The position numbers and the translations under genes were made by a program. The notes under the pieces were generated by a model that saw nothing but the letters and a program-made list of their open reading frames with translations, did not search any database and was not told where the DNA came from. A stretch of 12,707 nt of DNA, taken from contig JASHSW010000206.1 in assembly GCA_030038595.1 (NCBI GenBank), positions 1-12,707 of the forward strand, written 5' to 3'. Origin of the DNA: Methylovirgula sp. GTDB lineage: Bacteria; Pseudomonadota; Alphaproteobacteria; Rhizobiales; Beijerinckiaceae. Shown here piece by piece: positions 1 to 5,939 of this stretch (positions within the stretch are counted from its first letter, which is position 1; each line of letters begins with the position of its first letter).

Positions 1-1
1 C

Positions 2-31
2 AAAGGCGCTGCCAACGGTTTCGAGATGTAA
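2..31 (+). CDS. Possible 3' tail of an upstream gene (partial)
   Basis: The frame starting at base 2 reads KGAANGFEM and then a TAA stop at 29-31. It could be the last nine codons of a gene that begins left of the window. The peptide is too short to assign to any family. Support is only that an open frame runs in from the edge and that the next gene starts 60 nt downstream on the same strand. It may equally be non-coding. Confidence 0.25.
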   Translation, partial: KGAANGFEM

Positions 32-91
32 CCAAATGCGGCTGGCGCCCGTAGTAACGACGTAACACTAGATCCAATGGGGAATCTTCCA

Positions 92-1009
92 ATGAGTGTC
101 CGGATCACCTTGTTGCTCGCTGGCGCGCTCCTGGCCGCAAATATCGGCGTTACGCAAGCCGCGGTCACGCCCACAGATCCCGATCACGCTCCTGTAGTGG
201 CGGTAGACCGTTTCAGCGCCGCGGCCGCGCACCTACAGTTGCGAACCGCGACCAATGGGATCCCCGGCCCGAATGTGCCCGTCGATTTCGACAAGGGGCC
301 GTTCATCACCCAAGGACTGTCGCCGACTACGGGGAAGGCGGTGCGTTACTACAATTTCGACGTCCAGAGTACGACGCCGGCTCCAGTCTATGTCCTTTAT
401 CGCGAAGGCGAGGACCAACCGGTGGCCGGCCAGCTCGACATCATCGATACGCTGCCGGGCGAGAAAGGCTATAACGACTTCCGCCAAGTCTGGAGGGTCT
501 CGGTTCCCAAAGATTATGTCGCCAATACGATTGTCGACGCCGCCGCACTGACGGCAGCCGGCTACAAAATGCAAAGGACCGACACGCTCCGCAACATGCC
601 GGTGGTCCCGGACAAATCAAGTGCGCGCGAGCGGCTTGATGGGGGGAATGCGAGCCTACAGCGAGCCTGGTACAAGGGTGAAGTCGCAAAGTACTTCAGC
701 TTCGACGAGGTGAAGCTGACGGGATCGAACGTGCCCGTCTCGCCCATCTACGTGACCTTCAAGATCAATCCCGGTCAGCCGAACGGCGGCCCGCCCTCTG
801 GTTTCCGCACGGAGACGAATTCTGTCCAGACCCATAACGTGCCCGCCACGCTTCCGGGAGATGCAGGCTATTCTCCATTATGGTTCGTGAGCGTCTACGA
901 CAATGCGGACTTTCCGACAGTGCGCAATCTGGATGCCGTGCTGAAAGCCAAAATACTCGCAGCCGGAGTCGCCACGGTTAATTGCCCCATCGTGTTCGAG
1001 CAACCGTGA
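92..1009 (+). CDS. Secreted hypothetical protein with two copies of an unrecognised domain
   Basis: I do not recognise this family, so no function is assigned. The ATG at 92 (305 aa) is preferred over the in-frame ATG at 77 because GGGGA at 79-83 lies 8 nt before it and the earlier ATG has no ribosome site. Residues 1-23 form a signal peptide: R4, a hydrophobic stretch (ITLLLAGALLAANIGV), then a TQA-A cleavage site, so the product is probably periplasmic or extracellular. The mature part appears to be an internal duplication. Residues about 69-158 and 193-292 share the order K(Y)YxFD, PxYV, TLPGxxGY, a tryptophan within xWxVSV, an AxLxAxG segment, and finally N-M/C-P-V/I-V. There is a single cysteine near the C-terminus and no membrane segment after the signal. 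Codon use looks less biased than in the nuo genes, which is a weak hint of accessory status. Confidence 0.8.
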   Translation: MSVRITLLLAGALLAANIGVTQAAVTPTDPDHAPVVAVDRFSAAAAHLQLRTATNGIPGPNVPVDFDKGPFITQGLSPTTGKAVRYYNFDVQSTTPAPVYVLYREGEDQPVAGQLDIIDTLPGEKGYNDFRQVWRVSVPKDYVANTIVDAAALTAAGYKMQRTDTLRNMPVVPDKSSARERLDGGNASLQRAWYKGEVAKYFSFDEVKLTGSNVPVSPIYVTFKINPGQPNGGPPSGFRTETNSVQTHNVPATLPGDAGYSPLWFVSVYDNADFPTVRNLDAVLKAKILAAGVATVNCPIVFEQP

Positions 1010-1051
1010 GCCGCATAGGGCTGCGCTCGCGCTCTTTTAGGCCGAGTTGAA

Positions 1052-1087
1052 GGCGAGGGTGCGGGGCGAGCGAAACACACCCTCGCC
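1052..1087. repeat. Inverted repeat downstream of the secreted-protein gene
   Basis: GGCGAGGGTG at 1052-1061 is matched by its exact reverse complement CACCCTCGCC at 1078-1087, with a 16-nt loop. It lies 43 nt after the stop of the secreted-protein gene and could stop transcription or stabilise the mRNA end. No T-run follows, so it is not a standard intrinsic terminator. Words of this type also recur as dispersed intergenic hairpins in related genomes, but I cannot test copy number here. Confidence 0.45.
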
Positions 1088-1193
1088 CACGAGTCGATGC
1101 TGCACTAACCGGGCCGCGGCGCTCGATGCGCCGGCTTCCCCGGGCCCCAATCGCGCCATTGACGCTTATGCGACTCGCGCATGGAGGACGCGT

Positions 1194-1218
1194 CAAATTG
1201 GCACGCAGGGCCAATTTG
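1194..1218. promoter_or_regulatory. Operator-like perfect palindrome with 9-bp arms
   Basis: CAAATTGGC at 1194-1202 and GCCAATTTG at 1210-1218 are exact reverse complements separated by 7 nt. Some further pairing continues outward: 1192 with 1220, and 1188-1190 with 1222-1224. The arms are more AT-rich than the surrounding DNA, and no T-run follows, so a protein-binding site is more likely than a terminator. It lies about 345 nt before the aminotransferase start. The regulator is unknown. Serine-cycle genes in methylotrophs are controlled by LysR-type proteins, but the half-sites here are spaced T-N13-A rather than the usual T-N11-A. Confidence 0.4.
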
Positions 1219-1550
1219 TCTCGTTTGCCATACAGGTGCGTAAGAATGCTGCGTAGCGGCAGGCATATCGCACCGCAATCGTTGGACGTCGCGGCGCGGA
1301 TCGCCGGCTCAGCCCCGGGCAAATTTCTGTTGAGCGCCGTCTTGTTTGTCATTATTCATGCACCGATCGTGGCTCGTCCCGGACGGACAGGGCCACCGAC
1401 ACGATTGGGTCGGGCAGGCATGCTCGATCACGGATTTTTCTCCCTTGGCCGCGGCCAGCGTGAGAAAGCCGGCGCGAGGTCCTTCCGGATCTGCCCGAAA
1501 ACGAACGAGACGCGTTTGTCCCTTGCGGGCAGGCGGCAACGGATAAGTTT

Positions 1551-1556
1551 GGGAGA
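1551..1556 (+). promoter_or_regulatory. Ribosome binding site deciding the aminotransferase start
   Basis: GGGAGA sits 6 nt before the second of two consecutive ATG codons (1563) and only 3 nt before the first (1560). The spacing favours 1563 as the start. Confidence 0.5.
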
Positions 1557-1562
1557 CGAATG

Positions 1563-2774
1563 ATGAGCAATAGGCCGCGGAGTTCCGGGCGTCACTTTTT
1601 GCAAATTCCCGGTCCGACACCGATCCCCGACCGCGTCCTGCGGGCAATCGATATGCCGGTCATCGATCATCGCGGGCCGGAGTTTCAGAAGATCGCCAAG
1701 CGCGTGCTCGAAAAGGTGAAGGCGCCGTTCAAGACCAAGAACCCGGTCATCATTTTCCCGGCTTCCGGGACCGGCGGCTGGGAAGCGGCGCTCGTCAACA
1801 CGCTCTCGCCCGGCGACCGCGTGCTGATGTTCGAGACGGGCCAGTTCGCGGCTCTTTGGAAAACCATGGCGACCAATCTCGGCTTGAAGCCCGAGTTCAT
1901 CGAGTCGGACTGGCGCATCGGCGCCGATCCGGCCCAGATCGAAGAGCGACTCAAGCAGGACAAAGGTCACGAGATCAAGGCGGTCTGCGTCGTCCACAAC
2001 GAAACCGCCAGCGGCACCACCTCGCCGCTCGCCGAGATTCGCCAGGTGATGGATAAGCTCAAACATCCGGCACTGTTCTTCGTCGACGCCGTGTCCTCGC
2101 TCGCCTCGATCGACCTGCGCCACGACGAATGGGGCATCGACGTCACGATCGCCGGTTCGCAGAAAGGCCTGATGCTGCCGGCCGGCCTCGCCTTCAACGC
2201 GGTGAGCCAAAAAGCGCTTGCCGCTTCGAAGAACTCGGGATTCAACAAGTCCTATTGGTCCTGGGCGGATATGTTGGCCAACAACGCCAACGGTTTCTTC
2301 CCCTATACGCCGGCGACCAATATCATCTACGGCCTCGATGTCGCGCTCGATATGCTCGAAGAGGAAGGATACGAGCGCATCTTTGCCCGCCACAAGCGCC
2401 ACGCCGAAGCGACGCGCCGCGCGGTGGTCGCCTGGGGTCTCGAAGTTCTCTGCAAGGACCCAAAATATTATTCGCCGGTCGTCACCTCGGTTCTTCTGCC
2501 GCCCGGCCATGATGCGGACCAATTCCGCGCCGTCGTGCTGGAGAATTTCAACATGTCGCTCGGCACCGGGCTCGGCCGGGTCGCCGGCAAGGTATTCCGC
2601 ATCGGCCACCTCGCAGATACCAACGATCTGACGATTATGGGGGCGCTCAGCGGCGTCGAAATGGGCCTCGAACTCGCCGGAATTCCGCACAAGAAGGCGG
2701 GTGTCCAGGCGGCAATGGCCTATCTCGCCGAAGAGGCGAGGAAATCGACGCAGAAACTCGCCGCCGCAGAATAA
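1563..2774 (+). CDS. Class V PLP aminotransferase, serine--glyoxylate type
   Basis: This pyridoxal-phosphate enzyme most likely transfers an amino group to glyoxylate, giving glycine; in methylotrophs the serine enzyme feeds hydroxypyruvate into the serine cycle. With the start at 1563 it has 403 aa, the usual family length. Visible motifs are the N-terminal PGPTPIPDRV, a DMPVIDHR segment, the phosphate-binding SGTGGWE (68-74), VVHNETASG, FFVDAVSS with the Asp that holds the pyridine nitrogen (175), and GSQKG with the PLP lysine at 201. The C-terminal GLGRVAGKVFRIGH is typical of serine-glyoxylate and aspartate-glyoxylate (BhcA) enzymes. No serine-cycle genes (hpr, mtdA, glyA) and no bhcBCD neighbours are present, so the amino donor cannot be decided; serine, alanine or aspartate are all possible. 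The gene is followed at once by a terminator, so it is probably monocistronic. Confidence 0.88.
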   Translation: MSNRPRSSGRHFLQIPGPTPIPDRVLRAIDMPVIDHRGPEFQKIAKRVLEKVKAPFKTKNPVIIFPASGTGGWEAALVNTLSPGDRVLMFETGQFAALWKTMATNLGLKPEFIESDWRIGADPAQIEERLKQDKGHEIKAVCVVHNETASGTTSPLAEIRQVMDKLKHPALFFVDAVSSLASIDLRHDEWGIDVTIAGSQKGLMLPAGLAFNAVSQKALAASKNSGFNKSYWSWADMLANNANGFFPYTPATNIIYGLDVALDMLEEEGYERIFARHKRHAEATRRAVVAWGLEVLCKDPKYYSPVVTSVLLPPGHDADQFRAVVLENFNMSLGTGLGRVAGKVFRIGHLADTNDLTIMGALSGVEMGLELAGIPHKKAGVQAAMAYLAEEARKSTQKLAAAE

Positions 2775-2787
2775 TTCCGGATAGAAT

Positions 2788-2819
2788 AGGGCGACGCGAT
2801 TTTTGCGCCGCCCTTTTTG
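2788..2819 (+). terminator. Rho-independent terminator after the aminotransferase gene
   Basis: GGGCG and CGC at 2789-2797 pair with GCG and CGCCC at 2805-2813, with one A/C mismatch at 2794/2808 and a 7-nt loop. The stem is followed directly by TTTTT at 2814-2818. It starts 13 nt after the aminotransferase stop codon. Confidence 0.85.
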
Positions 2820-2866
2820 TGTCTGGCCGTTGCTCTTGCACTTCGGCCGATCCATGCAGCACTGCC

Positions 2867-4393
2867 ATGCAGCCTAGCGAGGATCAAAGCGAGGTTTTCG
2901 CCTTTCTCGCGGATCCTTCAACCCATGCGCTTGCCGGGAAGGTCGCGCGCATCGATACGCACGGGGCGGTCGTTTTTCTCGCCGGCCGCGACGTCTACAA
3001 GATAAAGCGCGCCATCTTCTTTCCGTTCATGGATTTCTCGACGCTGGAGAAGCGTCGCGTCGCCTGCGAGAACGAGATCGCCGTCAACAAAGTCAACGCG
3101 CCGGAACTCTATCTCGGCACGTTGCCGATCAGGCGCAGTGCGCACGGATTGATCCTCGGCGGTACGGACGGCGATATCGTCGAGTGGGCGGTCCACCTGC
3201 GCCGTTTCGACGAAACGAAGACGCTCGATCGGCTTGCAGAACGAGGCGAGCTCGACCTTTCCATCGCCGCGCAGCTTGCCGACATCATCTTCATTGCGCA
3301 CGAACGCGCGCCGCACCGTAGCGGCGCGGCGGAGGATTTTCGCCGCCGGCTCGAAGATACGATTCTCGGCCTTGCCGAGGCGCAAGACGTGTTTGCGCCC
3401 GCCGCCGTCGCGGCGGTCGGGACGCGGTTCATGGCGGCATATGCGGTCAACGAAATGTCGCTGCGGGCGCGCGAGGCGAAGGGCAAAGTGCGCCGCTGTC
3501 ACGGCGACGTGCATCTGCGCAACATCGTGCTCGATGACGGGCACCCGGTGCTCTTCGATGCCATCGAGTTCGACGATTCGATGGCAACCATCGATATCCT
3601 CTACGATCTCGCTTTCATTCTGATGGACCTTTGGCAAAGGGGCTTTCATGCACATGCGAACCTCTTGTTCAACCGCTATCTCTGGCGCTCCGCCGAAGAC
3701 GAGATGGAGGGGCTTGCGGCTCTGCCTCTGTTTCTCGCGCTGCGCGCCGCGATCCGCGCACGGGTGACGGCGGCTTTGGCGAAACTCGATCTTGCAGCGC
3801 GGGAGGGACGCGCGCGCGAGGCACGCCAATTCTTCGCCGCGGCAGAGGACTTTCTTAAGCCACATGCGCCGCGCCTCGTCGGCATCGGCGGATTCTCCGG
3901 AAGCGGCAAGAGCGCGCTCGCCCAGGAGCTCGCATCGACAATCGGCCGCGCGCCCGGCGCCGTGCATTTGCGCAGCGACATCGAGCGCAAAAGGCTCTGT
4001 GGCGCCGGCGAAGTCGAGCGCTTGCCGCCCGACGCCTATCGACCGGAAATGTCGGAAAAAGTGTATCGCAAGCTGCGCGACCTTGCCGGTGCCGCGCTAC
4101 GCGCCGGGCAGAGCGCGATCGTCGATGCGGTCCACGCCAAGCCGGAGGAGCGAGACGCGCTCGCTGCCGTCGCCGCGCATGCCGGCGTGCCGTTCACGGG
4201 GTTCTGGCTTGAAGCGCCCGTCGAAACGCTCGTCGCCCGCGTCGCGGCCCGCAAGAACGATGTCTCCGATGCCACCCCTGCCGTCGTGCGCGAGCAATCC
4301 GCGTTTGCGTTTGGCCGGGTCAGTTGGATGCGCCTCGACGCCGATCGGCGGCTTTCCGATGTAAAGCGAGACGCGCTCCAGCATCTCGGCTGA
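2867..4393 (+). CDS. Bifunctional phosphotransferase-fold / P-loop kinase-like ATPase
   Basis: The protein joins two nucleotide-using domains. Residues about 25-330 form an aminoglycoside-phosphotransferase (APH)-like kinase fold with the catalytic HGDVHLRN (212-219) and the metal-binding DAIEFDD (231-237). Residues about 337-508 form a P-loop kinase-like ATPase of the AAA_33 (zeta-toxin/gluconate-kinase-like) type, with Walker A GFSGSGKS (342-349). Such fusions are widespread in proteobacteria and are annotated as APH/ATP-binding proteins; their substrate is unknown and antibiotic resistance should not be assumed. An in-frame GTG at 2819 would give 524 aa but lies at the end of the upstream terminator. 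The ATG at 2867 (508 aa) is preferred, although it lacks a clear ribosome site. Only 47 nt separate terminator and start, so the promoter must be compact or expression depends on readthrough. It converges on the dehydrogenase gene with 22 nt between stops. Confidence 0.85.
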   Translation: MQPSEDQSEVFAFLADPSTHALAGKVARIDTHGAVVFLAGRDVYKIKRAIFFPFMDFSTLEKRRVACENEIAVNKVNAPELYLGTLPIRRSAHGLILGGTDGDIVEWAVHLRRFDETKTLDRLAERGELDLSIAAQLADIIFIAHERAPHRSGAAEDFRRRLEDTILGLAEAQDVFAPAAVAAVGTRFMAAYAVNEMSLRAREAKGKVRRCHGDVHLRNIVLDDGHPVLFDAIEFDDSMATIDILYDLAFILMDLWQRGFHAHANLLFNRYLWRSAEDEMEGLAALPLFLALRAAIRARVTAALAKLDLAAREGRAREARQFFAAAEDFLKPHAPRLVGIGGFSGSGKSALAQELASTIGRAPGAVHLRSDIERKRLCGAGEVERLPPDAYRPEMSEKVYRKLRDLAGAALRAGQSAIVDAVHAKPEERDALAAVAAHAGVPFTGFWLEAPVETLVARVAARKNDVSDATPAVVREQSAFAFGRVSWMRLDADRRLSDVKRDALQHLG

Positions 4394-4415
4394 TTTCTCG
4401 GCGCGGAGCGGAACG

Positions 4416-5408
4416 TTAATCGCTTGGCGGAATCAGCACCGCGGCGCCCTGCAGCCGGCCTTCGCGCAGGTCGGCAAGCGCATCGTTGGCGCGTGCAAGC
4501 GGATAGGGAACCGTGTGCGTCACGATATGCGAATGCGCCGCGAGGCTCAAGAAATCGAGTCCGTCGCGACGCGTGAGATTGGCGACCGAGACGATCCGAC
4601 GCTCTTCCCAGAGGAGCGCGTAAGGGAAGCTCGGAATGTCAGACATGTGAATGCCGGCGCAGACCACGGTCCCGCCTTTTTTCACGGCGGCGAGCGCCAG
4701 CGGAACGAGCCCGCCGACCGGGGCATAGATGATCGCCGCATCGAGCGGTTCCGGCGTTTTCTCGTCCGATCCTCCCGCCCAGACTGCACCGAGGCTGCGG
4801 GCGAAATCCTGCGCGGCGCGGTCCCCCGGCCGCGTGAAAGCGAAGACGTTTCGGCCACGCTCCCGTGCCACTTGGGCGATGATATGTGCTGCCGCGCCGA
4901 ACCCGTAGAGGCCGAGGTTGGTGCCTTCGCCGGCGGCCACGAAAGAACGCCAGCCGATGAGCCCGGCGCAGAGCAGGGGCGCAAGCGCTTCGTCGCGGCC
5001 CGTCTCGCCGAGCGGAAACGTATAGCGCGCGTCGGCGATCGTGTGGGTGGCAAACCCGCCGTCGCGCGTATAGCCGGTAAACAGCGGCGCATCGCAGAGA
5101 TTTTCCCGGCCGGCACGGCAATAAGCGCAAGTACCATCGGTATGCCCAAGCCAAGGGATGCCAACACGCATGCCGAGCTCGAGCCCGGAAACGCCCGCGC
5201 CGATCGCATCGATGCGCCCGACAATCTCGTGGCCCGGAACGATCGGTAACTTCGGGTTCGGCAATTCGCCGTCGACCACGTGAAGATCCGTACGGCAGAC
5301 GCCGCATGCTGCAACTCTGACGCGGATTTCGCCGGCGCCCGGTCGCGGATCGGGCAAATCCTCGAGGACGAGCGGCGTGCGAATCTTCTTCAGCAGCATC
5401 GCGCGCAC
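4416..5408 (-). CDS. Zinc-dependent alcohol dehydrogenase family protein
   Basis: This is a medium-chain dehydrogenase/reductase that oxidises an alcohol or reduces an aldehyde with NAD(P); the substrate cannot be read from sequence. The start is GTG at 5408 (330 aa), because AGGAG lies 6 nt before it; the ATG at 5399 is too far from that site. The N-terminal GroES-like domain holds the catalytic zinc ligands Cys38 (CGVCRTD) and His60 (GHE), with Cys147 as the third. The structural-zinc loop reads T-D-G-T-C-A-Y-C with Cys94, Cys97 and Cys105, but the first of the usual four cysteines is Asp91. The Rossmann fold shows GFGAAA at 169-174. The protein resembles the CGVCRTDLHVVDGELP-type subfamily (TIGR02822-like). 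It is divergent from the phasin gene, with about 164 bp between them. Confidence 0.88.
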   Translation of the reverse strand: MRAMLLKKIRTPLVLEDLPDPRPGAGEIRVRVAACGVCRTDLHVVDGELPNPKLPIVPGHEIVGRIDAIGAGVSGLELGMRVGIPWLGHTDGTCAYCRAGRENLCDAPLFTGYTRDGGFATHTIADARYTFPLGETGRDEALAPLLCAGLIGWRSFVAAGEGTNLGLYGFGAAAHIIAQVARERGRNVFAFTRPGDRAAQDFARSLGAVWAGGSDEKTPEPLDAAIIYAPVGGLVPLALAAVKKGGTVVCAGIHMSDIPSFPYALLWEERRIVSVANLTRRDGLDFLSLAAHSHIVTHTVPYPLARANDALADLREGRLQGAAVLIPPSD

Positions 5409-5572
5409 AAAATTCTCCTTTCGCTTCGTCTCGCTTTTCGTACGGCAACGCCGCCGATCGACGCCGATAATTTTAACGGCAAATCCATAATCATGCCGAA
5501 TTGGAATTCCATGGTTGCATTTCCTGCGACGTGCACAAGGCACGAGCCAGACAGTATGTTGTGGAGGATGTC
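5409..5572. promoter_or_regulatory. Divergent promoter region between dehydrogenase and phasin genes
   Basis: The 164 bp between the two start codons must hold both promoters. The part at about 5468-5512 is clearly more AT-rich than its surroundings. On the minus strand TAAAAT (5475-5470) is a good -10 candidate about 61 nt before the dehydrogenase start, but no convincing -35 was found. A 10-bp palindrome TGGAATTCCA lies at 5502-5511, near the middle, and could be an operator. Individual promoter elements are not certain. Confidence 0.4.
5415..5419 (-). promoter_or_regulatory. Ribosome binding site deciding the dehydrogenase start
   Basis: On the minus strand AGGAG precedes GTG (5408) by 6 nt and ATG (5399) by 15 nt, which supports the GTG as the initiation codon. 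Confidence 0.65.
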
Positions 5573-5884
5573 ATGGATGCACCTGCGCGCGGGCCAGAAG
5601 CCCGCAATCCGCAAGATAGTTCGCTGAAGGCGACGCCGTTTCAGGGCGCCTGGCAAGCGGCCTTTTTCGAACTGCCGTTCGCCTTCGCCGCGGAGGTTCT
5701 GCGCTTCTCTGCACGGAGACTTCAGGCGCAAAGCGATTTCTTGGCCGGACTCGAGACCTGCCACACCGTTCCCGAGGTCATGGATGCGCAATCGCGTTTC
5801 ATGCGCAACGCGGTTGGCGATTACGGCTCGCAAACGAGCAAGATCATCGGCGATATCCGCGATACGGTCTCGAAGGCGGCGTGA
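5573..5884 (+). CDS. Phasin-like PHA granule protein (small)
   Basis: Phasins are small amphipathic proteins that coat polyhydroxyalkanoate granules. The ATG at 5573 has GGAGGA at 5563-5568, 5 nt upstream, and gives 103 aa. After a polar, proline-containing N-terminus of about 20 residues, the rest is mostly helical. An aromatic, hydrophobic segment (FQGAWQAAFFELPFAFAAEV) is followed by polar helices with the phasin-like pattern of FSARRLQAQSDFLAGL, then a PEVMDAQSRFMR segment and a KIIGDIRDTVSKAA tail. This matches the layout of Phasin_2-type proteins of Hyphomicrobiales. No PHA synthase or depolymerase genes are in the window. The gene is single; it diverges from the dehydrogenase gene and converges on the RMD1-family gene. 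The assignment rests on residue pattern rather than on an invariant motif. Confidence 0.72.
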   Translation: MDAPARGPEARNPQDSSLKATPFQGAWQAAFFELPFAFAAEVLRFSARRLQAQSDFLAGLETCHTVPEVMDAQSRFMRNAVGDYGSQTSKIIGDIRDTVSKAA

Positions 5885-5900
5885 GCTGACGCCACGAGCG

Positions 5901-5931
5901 ACGGCCGCGCTGGCGGGATCCAAGCGGCCGT
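5901..5931. terminator. Hairpin between convergent genes, possible shared terminator
   Basis: ACGGCCGC at 5901-5908 and GCGGCCGT at 5924-5931 are exact reverse complements with a 15-nt loop. The hairpin fills the 55-bp gap between the stop codons of the phasin and RMD1-family genes. Neither strand has a T-run after the stem, so it may halt transcription inefficiently or mainly protect mRNA ends. Confidence 0.4.
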
Positions 5932-5939
5932 TCGGCCGA

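Larger units (their letters stand above)
1010..1562. other. Gene-free stretch before the aminotransferase gene
   Basis: No convincing gene is seen here. A plus-strand open frame at 1126-1563 translates to an arginine-rich sequence with no domain character, and it runs into the aminotransferase start in another frame. The stretch holds two perfect inverted repeats, listed separately. A weak sigma-70-like pair is also present: TTGAGC at 1330-1335, a 17-nt gap, then TATTCA at 1353-1358. It would leave a leader of about 200 nt. No tRNA-like cloverleaf is apparent. Confidence 0.6.

Noticed and set aside
1126..1563. Plus-strand open frame of 145 codons before the aminotransferase gene
   Set aside because: The translation is Arg/Gly/Pro-rich with no recognisable domain apart from one short hydrophobic run, and it spans the palindrome. 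It overlaps the next start in another frame and looks like chance in GC-rich DNA.
1428..2855. Long minus-strand open frame (475 codons) opposite the aminotransferase gene
   Set aside because: It lies wholly antisense to a clearly homologous gene, extends over its terminator, and reads as charged, domain-free sequence. This is expected when a GC-rich gene lacks stops on the other strand.
2918..3967. Minus-strand open frame of 349 codons opposite the kinase-fusion gene
   Set aside because: It is antisense to recognised motifs (HGDVHLRN, Walker A), shows no domain of its own and no ribosome site.
2867..4393. Reading the kinase-fusion gene as an aminoglycoside resistance determinant
   Set aside because: The APH fold is shared by many small-molecule kinases, and this fused architecture is a widespread chromosomal family without shown resistance activity.
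4389..4437. GCTGATT / AATCAGC inverted repeat between the convergent kinase-fusion and dehydrogenase genes
   Set aside because: The arms are only 7 bp with a 35-nt loop and overlap both coding ends. There is no T-run, so it is too weak to call a terminator.
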